From assembly GCA_036274115.1 (NCBI GenBank), contig DASUGI010000327.1, positions 1-32,047 on the forward strand: DNA of 32,047 bases, read 5' to 3'. This DNA is from JADLHS01 sp036274115 (GTDB lineage Bacteria; Verrucomicrobiota; Verrucomicrobiia; Limisphaerales; JADLHS01). The notes below the pieces were generated by a model. It worked only from the letters and a program-made list of their open reading frames with translations. It ran no database searches and had not been told where the DNA came from. The position numbers and the translations under genes are program-made. This document shows positions 1 to 8,069 of this stretch, one piece after another (position 1 is the first letter of the stretch; each line of letters begins with the position of its first letter).

Positions 1-3000
1 CTGACGTGTTTCCGCCGTTGGTGCCCGTGAGGAAGAACTGATTGCCATCGATGCCAAACGACTGGATGCTCGGACGCGGTTTGTAGACGCGGATCGTGCC
101 ATCGACGACCAGGCCACTGGTGTCCCAATAGAGGTCCGGCCCGAGCGCCGGCAGTTCCATAAATTCGAATGCCCCAAAGTAAGCGCCGGGCGTGGCATCA
201 AACAGTTTGAAGGCATCGCCCTCGGCCAGGGTGCCGCCGAGATTGCTTACCACCAGCGTGCCGCCATAGCTCACGAACTGGAGTCCGACGATGGAATCGT
301 TCGTCGCGGCTGCCTTGTGGATCTCCATCAAATTGGTGCTCGTGGAGAACATGGTCAGCGAGCCGCTCATGGTCAGGCGGCCAATGGAAGTTCCCGGCGA
401 CAGCAATCCGTTGGGGAAAATATTGATCGCTCCGCCCAAAGTGCCATTGCCCGTCAACGCGCCGGCGTTCACGGTAATCGGACTGGCGCTGATCTCGCCA
501 TCCACTTGCAATGTGCCGGACTCCACGGTGGTTGCCCCCGTGTAGGGGCTGTTGCCGGTCAGCCTCAGCGTGCCCGAGCCCACCTTGATGATGGCGGCTT
601 CGTTGACGCCGTTGGTAATGATGCCTTCGAACGTGGTGGAAAGGTTGTTGCCACCAATCGAATAGGTGCAAACACCGGCAACATCGCCGCGCCGGCCAGA
701 GAGCCAGGTATTCGGCCCACCGATTAATGCGCCGAGATGCGTCGTGGTGTTGCCGTTGCGTTGGGACAGCACGAGGTTTCCTGTTCCCAGATTGAAGGTG
801 GCGTTGGAACTTCCGAGGTTGACACTGGTGGCGTTGTTATTGAAGCGCGCAAACCCCGTGTTGGTGCCAAAGTCAATGGTGCCCGAGAAATCCCACATGT
901 GGCCGCCGCCCGCACCGCCACTACCGCCCATCGTGAACGTCTGTCCGGCATTCTGCGTCAGGAAGTTTACCAACACATCGGCATCGCCGGACCATGAGCC
1001 TCGCAAAGCGATGTTGCCCCCGCCCACGCCACTGAGTTCGACGGTGCTGACGCCGGTGAAATGGACCGCATTATCCACGACCAGCGCTCCATTCACCCGG
1101 AGTGTGGCGCCATGGTTGGTCAAGCCGCCCGTGCCGGCGCTTGCCGCGTTATTCAACTGGAGTGTGCCGCTATTAATCACCGTGCCGTTGGTGTAGGTGT
1201 TCGCAACCGTCAGGACCAAACTGCCCGCGCCTTGCTTGGTCAGCGAGCCGATGCCCGTTAGTGCTCCATTGGCGGTGAGGGTGACGCCGCCGGTTGCCAC
1301 CTCAATCGTGCCGCCATTTTCGTTAAGGGTTGCGCCCCGATCCGTGCTGACATTGCCGCCCAGGTAGCGGAGCGTCCCGCCATCCAAAACGAGGTTGGCG
1401 GCGCTGGCCGAGGCGGCCCCAATGCCACTGTTGAAGGCGCCGTTGGCAAGGGTCGTCACCGCCACGACACCGCCATTGATAGCCGTCGCTCCGGTATAAC
1501 TGTTCGTCGTCGAAATCGTAAGCGTGCCGGTATTGGTCTTGGTCAAACCGCCGGTGCCGCCAATGCTGCCCACCCCACCAAACGAATAAGCGGTGGCGGC
1601 ATCCACCGTAACCGAAGCTGGCGCCACCGCTTCCGTGAGATTCACCGCGGGATTCGCAGCGCCATTGGCATCAAAGCGCACGGTGTCGCCGTTCACGAAA
1701 TAGGCGTTTGGCGCGCCGTCATTCCAATTCAAGCTGGCGACCGCGTCCCAGTTGCCGCCGCCGCCGGCACCCACCCAGAACACGCTCGTGGGAGCGCGCA
1801 AGCCCGAAGTCACCAGTGAAATCGTCTTGGCAGTGGCATTGTGGACGATGGTTCCCGCGATGCCACTCAGCTCGAAGTTATCAGTCGTGCCGCCCACGAG
1901 GGTGCCGCTGTAATGGAGCAGGGTGTAGGTCCCGGCGGAAATAGCGCCGCCGCTTGAGCTGATCACGATCGTATTGGTGGCGGTCGGGTTCAGGGAAAGA
2001 TCCCCAATCACTTCGATGACATCGTTGGTGACGCTCCCGAACTCAATGGCGTTGATCACGCCGCCGTTCTGGGTCAACCCGCCCGCAAAGGTCAGCACGC
2101 CCACGGTTCCCGCGCCCGCGGGACGGATCGTGGCGCCACTACTGGCTACCACGCTGCCGCTGACGGTGCCCACACCTTGCAATACCTTGCCACTGCCGAG
2201 TGTATAGGGCGCCACGGCACTGACATCAAACACCGCGCCGCTGGCCACATTGATTTGCGGTGAGTTTGCGAGTGCCCCGCCTGCTCCCAGCGCCAAAGTT
2301 CCCTCGGAGATGGTTGTTGAGCCGTTGTAAGTATTGGCTGCATTCAAGGTTAGCAACCCCCCACCGGTTTTTACCAGGGCGCCCGCACCGCTCCAGACTC
2401 CGTTGAGCGTGATATTCCGTGGCGTGTTCGCTAAATCAGCCGCCTTGACCGTGAAGGTCCCGCCCAGTGTGCCATTACCAACAATGCTGAAATCATCCTT
2501 CGCCCCGAGCGTTCCACCGTTGAACGTCATGGTGTAGCTGGTGTTGGAGTAGCCGACGTTACCGACCAATCCGCCTGAGCCGAGATATATTTCTCCCGAA
2601 CCAGCGAGTGTCAGAGTCGCATGTGCATTGGTCAGTGCATCCGGCGATACGAGCGTAATCTTCTCGGCCACCAGCAGCCCGGAATTGATGTCGAGAAAGC
2701 CACCCCAAATACTAGAGCCACCCGCCGCATTATTGTTGGGACGATTTGCCACCACAATGCCGGAAGCGGCGGTGGAGACGACGGTGCCACCCCGCACATA
2801 AAAGAAGATGCGGCGTTGACCCGTAGTCGCCGCGTTGGTGCGATCGGCAATCAGAAAAGTACCGGTGTTCGTCAGCGTTCCGCCGAAGACCGTTGCCCCA
2901 CCCGCGGCGATACCGTTACCCACAATCAGCGAGCTGGTTGTTACGTTGCCATTGCTGATGACCAACCCGGCGGAGCCTACCGTGTTGAGGGTGCGTCCGA

Positions 3001-3685
3001 TGGCAAAGTCGCCCAAATAGGCGGTGCCTCCGTTGATCAAAAACTGCCGCTCCTGATCGTTTGAACCTTCAAAAATGCCGCCACCGCCCAGGAAACTAAG
3101 CGTTCCGCCGTTCATGGCGAATCTTGAAAAGCGGCCCCGTGACTGGAAGGGCTGACTGAAAATCACCGTTCCGCCATTGTTGGTGAAACCCGCGCCGGCG
3201 TTATTGCCGTTCTGGCCAAAGGTAATGTTGCCCGTGCTGTTGGTGATGATCAACGTGCCTCCTTCGACGGAGACAGCACTGTCGGTAGGGAAGGCAATGG
3301 TGCTGGAGTTGGTCGCGACGAAGACCCCCGCGGAATCGACACGCAAATAACCAAGCGCTGCAGTGGCGTAGGCGGGCAATTCGCCGGCATCAATGTTGAA
3401 TCCCGGCGCGCTGATATTCAATGTGCCAAAGTTGTTGACGCCGGCGAAACTGGTTGCCGCCATCGGTGAGTTGTAGTCCACAATAATCCCACTGGTGATA
3501 AAGGCGTTGGTCCCCTCGGCTGGGGTGCCCAGGTCCCAATTCAACGCATTGTTCCAACTGGTGTCGCCACCCGCGCCGGTCCAACTGGCTGTTTGCGCCC
3601 GCGACGTCGCCAGACTCAGGGCCAGCATTGATGTGACGAAAGCAAAAGCAAGGAAACGAGACGAAGAATTCATACGTAATCGCAT
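1..3685 (-). CDS. Giant secreted autotransporter-associated beta-strand repeat protein (3' end outside window)
   Basis: One reading frame stays open on the minus strand from about 3685 to base 1 with no stop, so at least 1,228 residues are visible and the C-terminus lies outside the window. The N-terminus has a signal peptide (hydrophobic stretch, then a SLATSRAQ-type cleavage region). A verrucomicrobial 'W-G-G...W....NW' opening module follows. At least four units of the autotransporter-associated beta-strand repeat type are readable: G-L-L-T-L near 2350, G-T-L-T-I near 1520, G-S-L-V-L near 1215 and G-T-L-R-L near 575, each followed by an N-x-Y-x-G element. Near the left edge come an SPG motif and an 'F-D-A...LP-A-L...W-D-T-S' segment that usually closes the passenger in this group. 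Probable role: extracellular or outer-surface beta-helix protein; no barrel is visible. Start is 3685 (MRLRMNSSS) or 3673; neither has a clear Shine-Dalgarno sequence. Confidence 0.85.
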   Translation of the reverse strand, partial: MRLRMNSSSRFLAFAFVTSMLALSLATSRAQTASWTGAGGDTSWNNALNWDLGTPAEGTNAFITSGIIVDYNSPMAATSFAGVNNFGTLNISAPGFNIDAGELPAYATAALGYLRVDSAGVFVATNSSTIAFPTDSAVSVEGGTLIITNSTGNITFGQNGNNAGAGFTNNGGTVIFSQPFQSRGRFSRFAMNGGTLSFLGGGGIFEGSNDQERQFLINGGTAYLGDFAIGRTLNTVGSAGLVISNGNVTTSSLIVGNGIAAGGATVFGGTLTNTGTFLIADRTNAATTGQRRIFFYVRGGTVVSTAASGIVVANRPNNNAAGGSSIWGGFLDINSGLLVAEKITLVSPDALTNAHATLTLAGSGEIYLGSGGLVGNVGYSNTSYTMTFNGGTLGAKDDFSIVGNGTLGGTFTVKAADLANTPRNITLNGVWSGAGALVKTGGGLLTLNAANTYNGSTTISEGTLALGAGGALANSPQINVASGAVFDVSAVAPYTLGSGKVLQGVGTVSGSVVASSGATIRPAGAGTVGVLTFAGGLTQNGGVINAIEFGSVTNDVIEVIGDLSLNPTATNTIVISSSGGAISAGTYTLLHYSGTLVGGTTDNFELSGIAGTIVHNATAKTISLVTSGLRAPTSVFWVGAGGGGNWDAVASLNWNDGAPNAYFVNGDTVRFDANGAANPAVNLTEAVAPASVTVDAATAYSFGGVGSIGGTGGLTKTNTGTLTISTTNSYTGATAINGGVVAVTTLANGAFNSGIGAASASAANLVLDGGTLRYLGGNVSTDRGATLNENGGTIEVATGGVTLTANGALTGIGSLTKQGAGSLVLTVANTYTNGTVINSGTLQLNNAASAGTGGLTNHGATLRVNGALVVDNAVHFTGVSTVELSGVGGGNIALRGSWSGDADVLVNFLTQNAGQTFTMGGSGGAGGGHMWDFSGTIDFGTNTGFARFNNNATSVNLGSSNATFNLGTGNLVLSQRNGNTTTHLGALIGGPNTWLSGRRGDVAGVCTYSIGGNNLSTTFEGIITNGVNEAAIIKVGSGTLRLTGNSPYTGATTVESGTLQVDGEISASPITVNAGALTGNGTLGGAINIFPNGLLSPGTSIGRLTMSGSLTMFSTSTNLMEIHKAAATNDSIVGLQFVSYGGTLVVSNLGGTLAEGDAFKLFDATPGAYFGAFEFMELPALGPDLYWDTSGLVVDGTIRVYKPRPSIQSFGIDGNQFFLTGTNGGNTS

Positions 3686-3798
3686 AATCGGGCTTGGTTC
3701 GTGTGCTGCCGGATATATTCAAACATGCGCAGGGCGCTGCGAGAACAAAATGGCGCTCTCGCTGTCCCCAATAATGGCGAGCCTCAATCTCTCAAAGG

Positions 3799-3841
3799 AA
3801 AAAACTTTGGGCCGATGCAGACTCGCATCTACATCGGCCCA
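3799..3841 (-). terminator. Intrinsic terminator downstream of smc
   Basis: Read on the minus strand, a perfect 10-bp GC-rich stem (TGGGCCGATG / CATCGGCCCA, 3808-3817 with 3832-3841) closes a 14-nt loop. It is followed two bases later by G and then six T residues (3804-3799). It begins 28 nt after the smc stop codon and lies before the start of the next minus-strand gene. It therefore fits a rho-independent terminator that separates smc from the surface-protein gene. Confidence 0.8.
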
Positions 3842-3868
3842 CGCGAAAGGGAATTTCGCAGGCGATTG

Positions 3869-6800
3869 CTACTGAGTTGCAGATGGCCTGGGGCCCGGCG
3901 CGGGCTTGGCCTGATTTGCAATCACGGCCATTTCGATGGTGTCGCTCTTTTTGTGCGGTTCGTCTTCTTCCTGCTCGACGCGACGACCCACCACCGGAGT
4001 TTCGATGCTGTGCATCGGTGTCGTTCCCGTCTCGGTCGTCGGTTGGTCGGCCGCCTTGTGGAACTTCACGCTCACGATCTTGCTCACGCCGTGCTCCTCC
4101 ATCGTCACGCCGTAAAGCACGTCAGCCATGCCGATAGTGCGCTTGTTGTGCGTAATGATGATGAACTGCGAGTGATTGATGAAGCGCTGCAGCACGCGAA
4201 TGAAACGATTGATGTTCGATTCATCCAGCGGCGCGTCCAACTCGTCCAGCACGCAGAACGGACTCGGCTTCACCTGATAAATCGAGAACAGCAACGATAC
4301 CGCCGTCATGGTCTGTTCGCCGCCGGAGAGCAGGGAGATGGTCTGCAACTGTTTGCCCGGCGGTTTGGCGACAATATCAATCCCCGATTCCAGCACGTCG
4401 TTCTCGTCGGTCAGAATCAAGTCCGCTTTGCCACCCCCAAACACCTCGACGAACATGGCCCGGAAGTTGTCACGAATCTGGTTAAACGTCGTGGTGAACA
4501 TCTCCTTGGTCTGCGTGTTAATGCGATTGATCACCTCCAGCAACTGCGCCTTCGCTTGAACCAGGTCGTCGTGCTGCGTCGTCAGGAACTGATGCCGTTG
4601 CTCGGTTTCCTCATACTCCTCGATGGCGACGAGGTTCACCGGGCCCATTTCATCGAGCTTCTTTTGGAGCGCTTCGACTTGTTGCGCCACGGCGTTCCAG
4701 TCCGTGCCGGCGCCGCTGGCGGCCATCTGTTCCGGTGTGAGCGTTTCCACCTTGGCCGGGCCTTCCTCGGCATAGGTGATGGTGATGCATTCACTGCGGA
4801 TGTCGTCGAGATTAATGTGATACTTCTGCTGAATGCGCTCCCGGAGGTTTTGCGCGGCCATGTTCTTCTGGGCCAACTCCACGTCCAGCGTGCCGCGCGA
4901 TTCCTGCAACGTGGTCAACCGCCGGCGCTGTTCGCGCAAGGCTTCGTCGCGCCCGGCCACGTCCGCCTCCTGCGTTTGCTTGCGGCCCAGTAACTCGGCC
5001 GTCTGCGCGTTCACCTGCTCGCGATCGTGTGACAGCCGCTCCACCTTGCTGCGGGAATCCGCAATCTCCGATTCCGCTTGCGCCTTGCGCGCAATGAACG
5101 ACGAAATCTCACTCTTGCGCTGTTCAATGATCTGCGCCAGCTCGCGCACCCGCTGTTCCAGCGATTGCAATTGCTGGCGGAAGGATGCGGCCATTTGCTC
5201 CTCGGTCGCCAGCGCCACTTTGCTTTCCGTCAACGTGGTCGTCGCGGCATCGCGGCGATGACGCGCTTCCTCCAGCCCGGTGGTCAAGGTGGCAACGGTT
5301 TCCTGTGCCGAATGCTCCCGCGTTGCGAGCGTTGTGGCCCGTTCCACCAACGCATTCCGCTTGTCGTTACCTTCCTTTTCCTGCGCCGCCAGGCTGGTAA
5401 CTTCATAAACGACCGTGTCGATCTTCTGGTGCAACAGGCGACGGGAATTCTCCAGCGCGTTGAACTCGCCTTCGCGCGTGGCAATGGCCACCTCCTGGTC
5501 GCGCAACTCCGTCTGGGCCTGCTGCAAGCTGGCCTGCAACTCGGTTTGTTCGCTCAACAGGGCGCCGCGCTTGCGGCTCGCTTCGGCCACTTTTTCCTGA
5601 ATCTCCGCCACCTGGGCCTGAAGTTCCGCAATCTGGTTTTTACGTCCCAGGATTGAAGCTGGCGCTTTCGGGTTGCCGTTGCCGTTCAAATAACCACCCG
5701 TGTAAATGCCGTGGCGGTTCAACAGATCGCCGCCCAGCGTGACGAAGTCACAACCCGCGTGGCCGTTCTGGATTTGCGCCGTGGCCGTGGGCAGGTCAGC
5801 TGCGATAAACGTGCGGCCAAGCAGCGACTTCAACAATCCGTCCACTGAGGGGTCGGTCTTGACCACGCTCAACGCATGAACGATCTCGCCCGCGCTGAGT
5901 TGCCGGTCGGAAAGTTCGCCGCTGGCCGGCGACATGTCACCCGCGAAGGCGAGTTGGTGGTCGTCCTTGTGCTGAATCGCCAATGCTGCCACGCTGGCGC
6001 GACCGACTTTGTTGGCGCTCAAGTCGGACAGGATCTGCTGCGCGGATTCCGGTTGCTCCGTGAGCACCAGTTGCAGGTTGTGGCCGAGTGCGTTTTCAAT
6101 CGCGATAACGTATTGGTCCGGCACACGAATGCGGTCCGCCAGCGAGCCAATGACCGCGCGTGACTTGCGCAATGCCGCCACCGCGCCGGCGCTGAAACCT
6201 TCGTGCGAACCTTCCAATTGTTCGAGCACGCTCAAGCGCGAGCGTTTCTCCGCCTGCTGCTGCAACAACTTGTCCTGTTCATCGGACGATTGCTGCAACT
6301 CAGCCTGCAACTCCTTCAACCGTGCCTGGCGTTGTTCCACCGAACCGCGTTTGGTCGCGACGCTGAGTTTTTCGGACTCAACATTCGCGGCGAACGTCGC
6401 CAGTCGTGCTTCCAATCCGGCGCGTTCCTCCTCCAGCTGAATCTTCTCGGCCGACAGCTTTTCCAGTCGCACCACGTTGCCTTGTTTCTGCAAGTCGAGC
6501 GCGTTGATTTCGTTGCGCACGCGCGTCAAGTCCTGCGCCGCCGCAAAGGCATCTGACTGCGCCTGACGCAATTCTTCCTGCCCGTTGCGAATCTCCTGCT
6601 CCACCTGCTGCAACGCGTTCTGGCGCTCCTGCAACGCGGCGCGATGCTTCGCCAAAGTCGCTTCCGAGGCGGCCATTCGTTCCTTCAATGAAGCCAACTC
6701 GTCGGACGCGACGCGACGACGTTCCTCAGCTTCGGTGATGTCCGCCATCGCCTTGGTATTCTGCGTGGCGAATTCGTTCAGCCGTTCCTCGTTGAATTGA

Positions 6801-7729
6801 ATGCGGCTTTCGTGACGGTCGATCTCGCTCTTGAGTTCCAGTCCCCGCTGCTGTGTTCCGGCGATCTCGTGTTCCAGCTCCGAAAGCCGCTCGCGCAACT
6901 GGGCAATCTCATCCTCGGCTCGTAGCACGCCGGCGGACTCGGTTTCAATTTCATTGCGCAGATTGTCCGCCGCAGTCTGCTTGTCACGGATCTCGCCCAG
7001 CAACACGTCGAGTTGGTGTCGCGCGAGTTGCGTATCGAGATGCTGCAGCTCAACCTGGATTTGCTTGTAGCGGCGCGCCTTGCCGGCCTGTCGTTGCAGC
7101 GAGCCGATCTGGCGTTTCACTTCCTTGATCAAGTCCTGAACGCGCAACAGGTTTTGCTCGGTGTACTCGAGCTTGCGGAGCGACTCCTTTTTCTGCGACT
7201 TGAACTTCGTGATGCCTGCGGCTTCCTCGAACACCATGCGACGATCTTCCGGCTTGCTCGAAAGAATCTGCGTGATGTTTCCCTGCGCCATGATGCTGTA
7301 ACTCGTGCGGCCCACGCCCGTGCCCATGAACAACTGCTGAATGTCCTTGAGCCGGCAGGGGGTGCGATTGATGAAATATTCACTGCCACCGTCGCGAAAG
7401 ACGCGGCGCGTAACGGTCACTTCGTTGTAAGCCACCTCGACGCCTGACGCGCGCAAGTTTTCTTCGTCCACCCCACCGAGCGTGAGCGAGACCTCCGCCA
7501 TGCCCATGGGTTTGCGACCGTCCGTGCCGTTGAAGATCACGTCCGACATTTCGCCACCTCGCAAAGCCTTGGCCGATTGTTCACCGAGCACCCAACGGAT
7601 GGCATCCGACACGTTTGACTTACCGCAACCGTTCGGCCCGACGATGGCCGTGACGCCCGGTTGAAAATTCAACGAGGTCTTGTCCGCGAAGGACTTGAAA
7701 CCCAAGACAGTTAAGTTTTTTAGATACAT
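3869..7729 (-). CDS. smc: Chromosome segregation protein SMC
   Basis: Bacterial condensin ATPase that organises and segregates the chromosome. About 1,286 residues if translation starts at MYLKNLTVLGFKSFADKT (7729); upstream in-frame codons do not look like SMC. Walker A GPNGCGKSN is at residues 31-39. Coiled coil 1 spans about 165-505, the hinge about 505-690 (GFSAGAVAAL... to GGDLLNRHGIYTGG), and coiled coil 2 about 700-1040. The ABC signature LSGGEQ lies near 1134-1139 and Walker B (VLDELDAPLD) near 1160. The protein continues about 60 residues past the usual end (VKFHKA) as a Pro- and acid-rich tail of unknown role. The kleisin partners scpA and scpB are not in this window. The gene is divergent from the sigma-factor gene and followed by a terminator. 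Confidence 0.97.
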   Translation of the reverse strand: MYLKNLTVLGFKSFADKTSLNFQPGVTAIVGPNGCGKSNVSDAIRWVLGEQSAKALRGGEMSDVIFNGTDGRKPMGMAEVSLTLGGVDEENLRASGVEVAYNEVTVTRRVFRDGGSEYFINRTPCRLKDIQQLFMGTGVGRTSYSIMAQGNITQILSSKPEDRRMVFEEAAGITKFKSQKKESLRKLEYTEQNLLRVQDLIKEVKRQIGSLQRQAGKARRYKQIQVELQHLDTQLARHQLDVLLGEIRDKQTAADNLRNEIETESAGVLRAEDEIAQLRERLSELEHEIAGTQQRGLELKSEIDRHESRIQFNEERLNEFATQNTKAMADITEAEERRRVASDELASLKERMAASEATLAKHRAALQERQNALQQVEQEIRNGQEELRQAQSDAFAAAQDLTRVRNEINALDLQKQGNVVRLEKLSAEKIQLEEERAGLEARLATFAANVESEKLSVATKRGSVEQRQARLKELQAELQQSSDEQDKLLQQQAEKRSRLSVLEQLEGSHEGFSAGAVAALRKSRAVIGSLADRIRVPDQYVIAIENALGHNLQLVLTEQPESAQQILSDLSANKVGRASVAALAIQHKDDHQLAFAGDMSPASGELSDRQLSAGEIVHALSVVKTDPSVDGLLKSLLGRTFIAADLPTATAQIQNGHAGCDFVTLGGDLLNRHGIYTGGYLNGNGNPKAPASILGRKNQIAELQAQVAEIQEKVAEASRKRGALLSEQTELQASLQQAQTELRDQEVAIATREGEFNALENSRRLLHQKIDTVVYEVTSLAAQEKEGNDKRNALVERATTLATREHSAQETVATLTTGLEEARHRRDAATTTLTESKVALATEEQMAASFRQQLQSLEQRVRELAQIIEQRKSEISSFIARKAQAESEIADSRSKVERLSHDREQVNAQTAELLGRKQTQEADVAGRDEALREQRRRLTTLQESRGTLDVELAQKNMAAQNLRERIQQKYHINLDDIRSECITITYAEEGPAKVETLTPEQMAASGAGTDWNAVAQQVEALQKKLDEMGPVNLVAIEEYEETEQRHQFLTTQHDDLVQAKAQLLEVINRINTQTKEMFTTTFNQIRDNFRAMFVEVFGGGKADLILTDENDVLESGIDIVAKPPGKQLQTISLLSGGEQTMTAVSLLFSIYQVKPSPFCVLDELDAPLDESNINRFIRVLQRFINHSQFIIITHNKRTIGMADVLYGVTMEEHGVSKIVSVKFHKAADQPTTETGTTPMHSIETPVVGRRVEQEEDEPHKKSDTIEMAVIANQAKPAPGPRPSATQ

Positions 7730-8069
7730 GACAAAAGCGTGTTGCAACGAAACCAAACCGGTTGTGTGCTGTAAAGGAAAAACCACTATATACTGCGCTA
7801 CAACCCACTGACCGCACAACTAATTGGTGAGGAACCGAGATTAGCTGTTGTGTGGTCTGGTGATTGTTACTTCCCTGCTTTTTCCAACATTTTACCGACA
7901 GCAGAAGTTCTACGCCGCACGCCCGGACGGCGCAACTGTTTTGTTTGGAAAAGTTCACTCGTTTCCCTGCCAAACTGTGGACGGTGGAGACTTTCTCCGC
8001 AGCGAACCACAAATATGTCACTGACACGCCGTTTGCCGCATCGTAGTAGTTGAAACACTCGTCAGCACG
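7730..8069. other. 340-bp divergent intergenic region with an imperfect hairpin
   Basis: This stretch separates divergent smc and the ECF sigma gene. I see no convincing gene in it. The only clear structure is an inverted repeat: 7811-7820 (accgcacaac) pairs with 7846-7855 (gttgtgtggt), nine Watson-Crick pairs plus one G-U in plus-strand RNA. The flanking taat (7821-7824) can pair with atta (7840-7843) after a short bulge. It could be an operator or a leader hairpin for the plus-strand gene. Promoters for both genes must lie here, but no strong -35/-10 pair stands out. Confidence 0.4.

Noticed and set aside
3701..4993. Long plus-strand open frame opposite the smc C-terminal half
   Set aside because: It is antisense to a clearly conserved SMC head and coiled coil. 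Its composition (Arg/His/Leu-rich) is typical of a shadow frame.
7831..7860. GGAACC followed by a GTCT about 18 bp later, like an ECF promoter for the sigma gene
   Set aside because: The -10 match is weak and the site is about 240 bp from the start codon; nothing else supports autoregulation.
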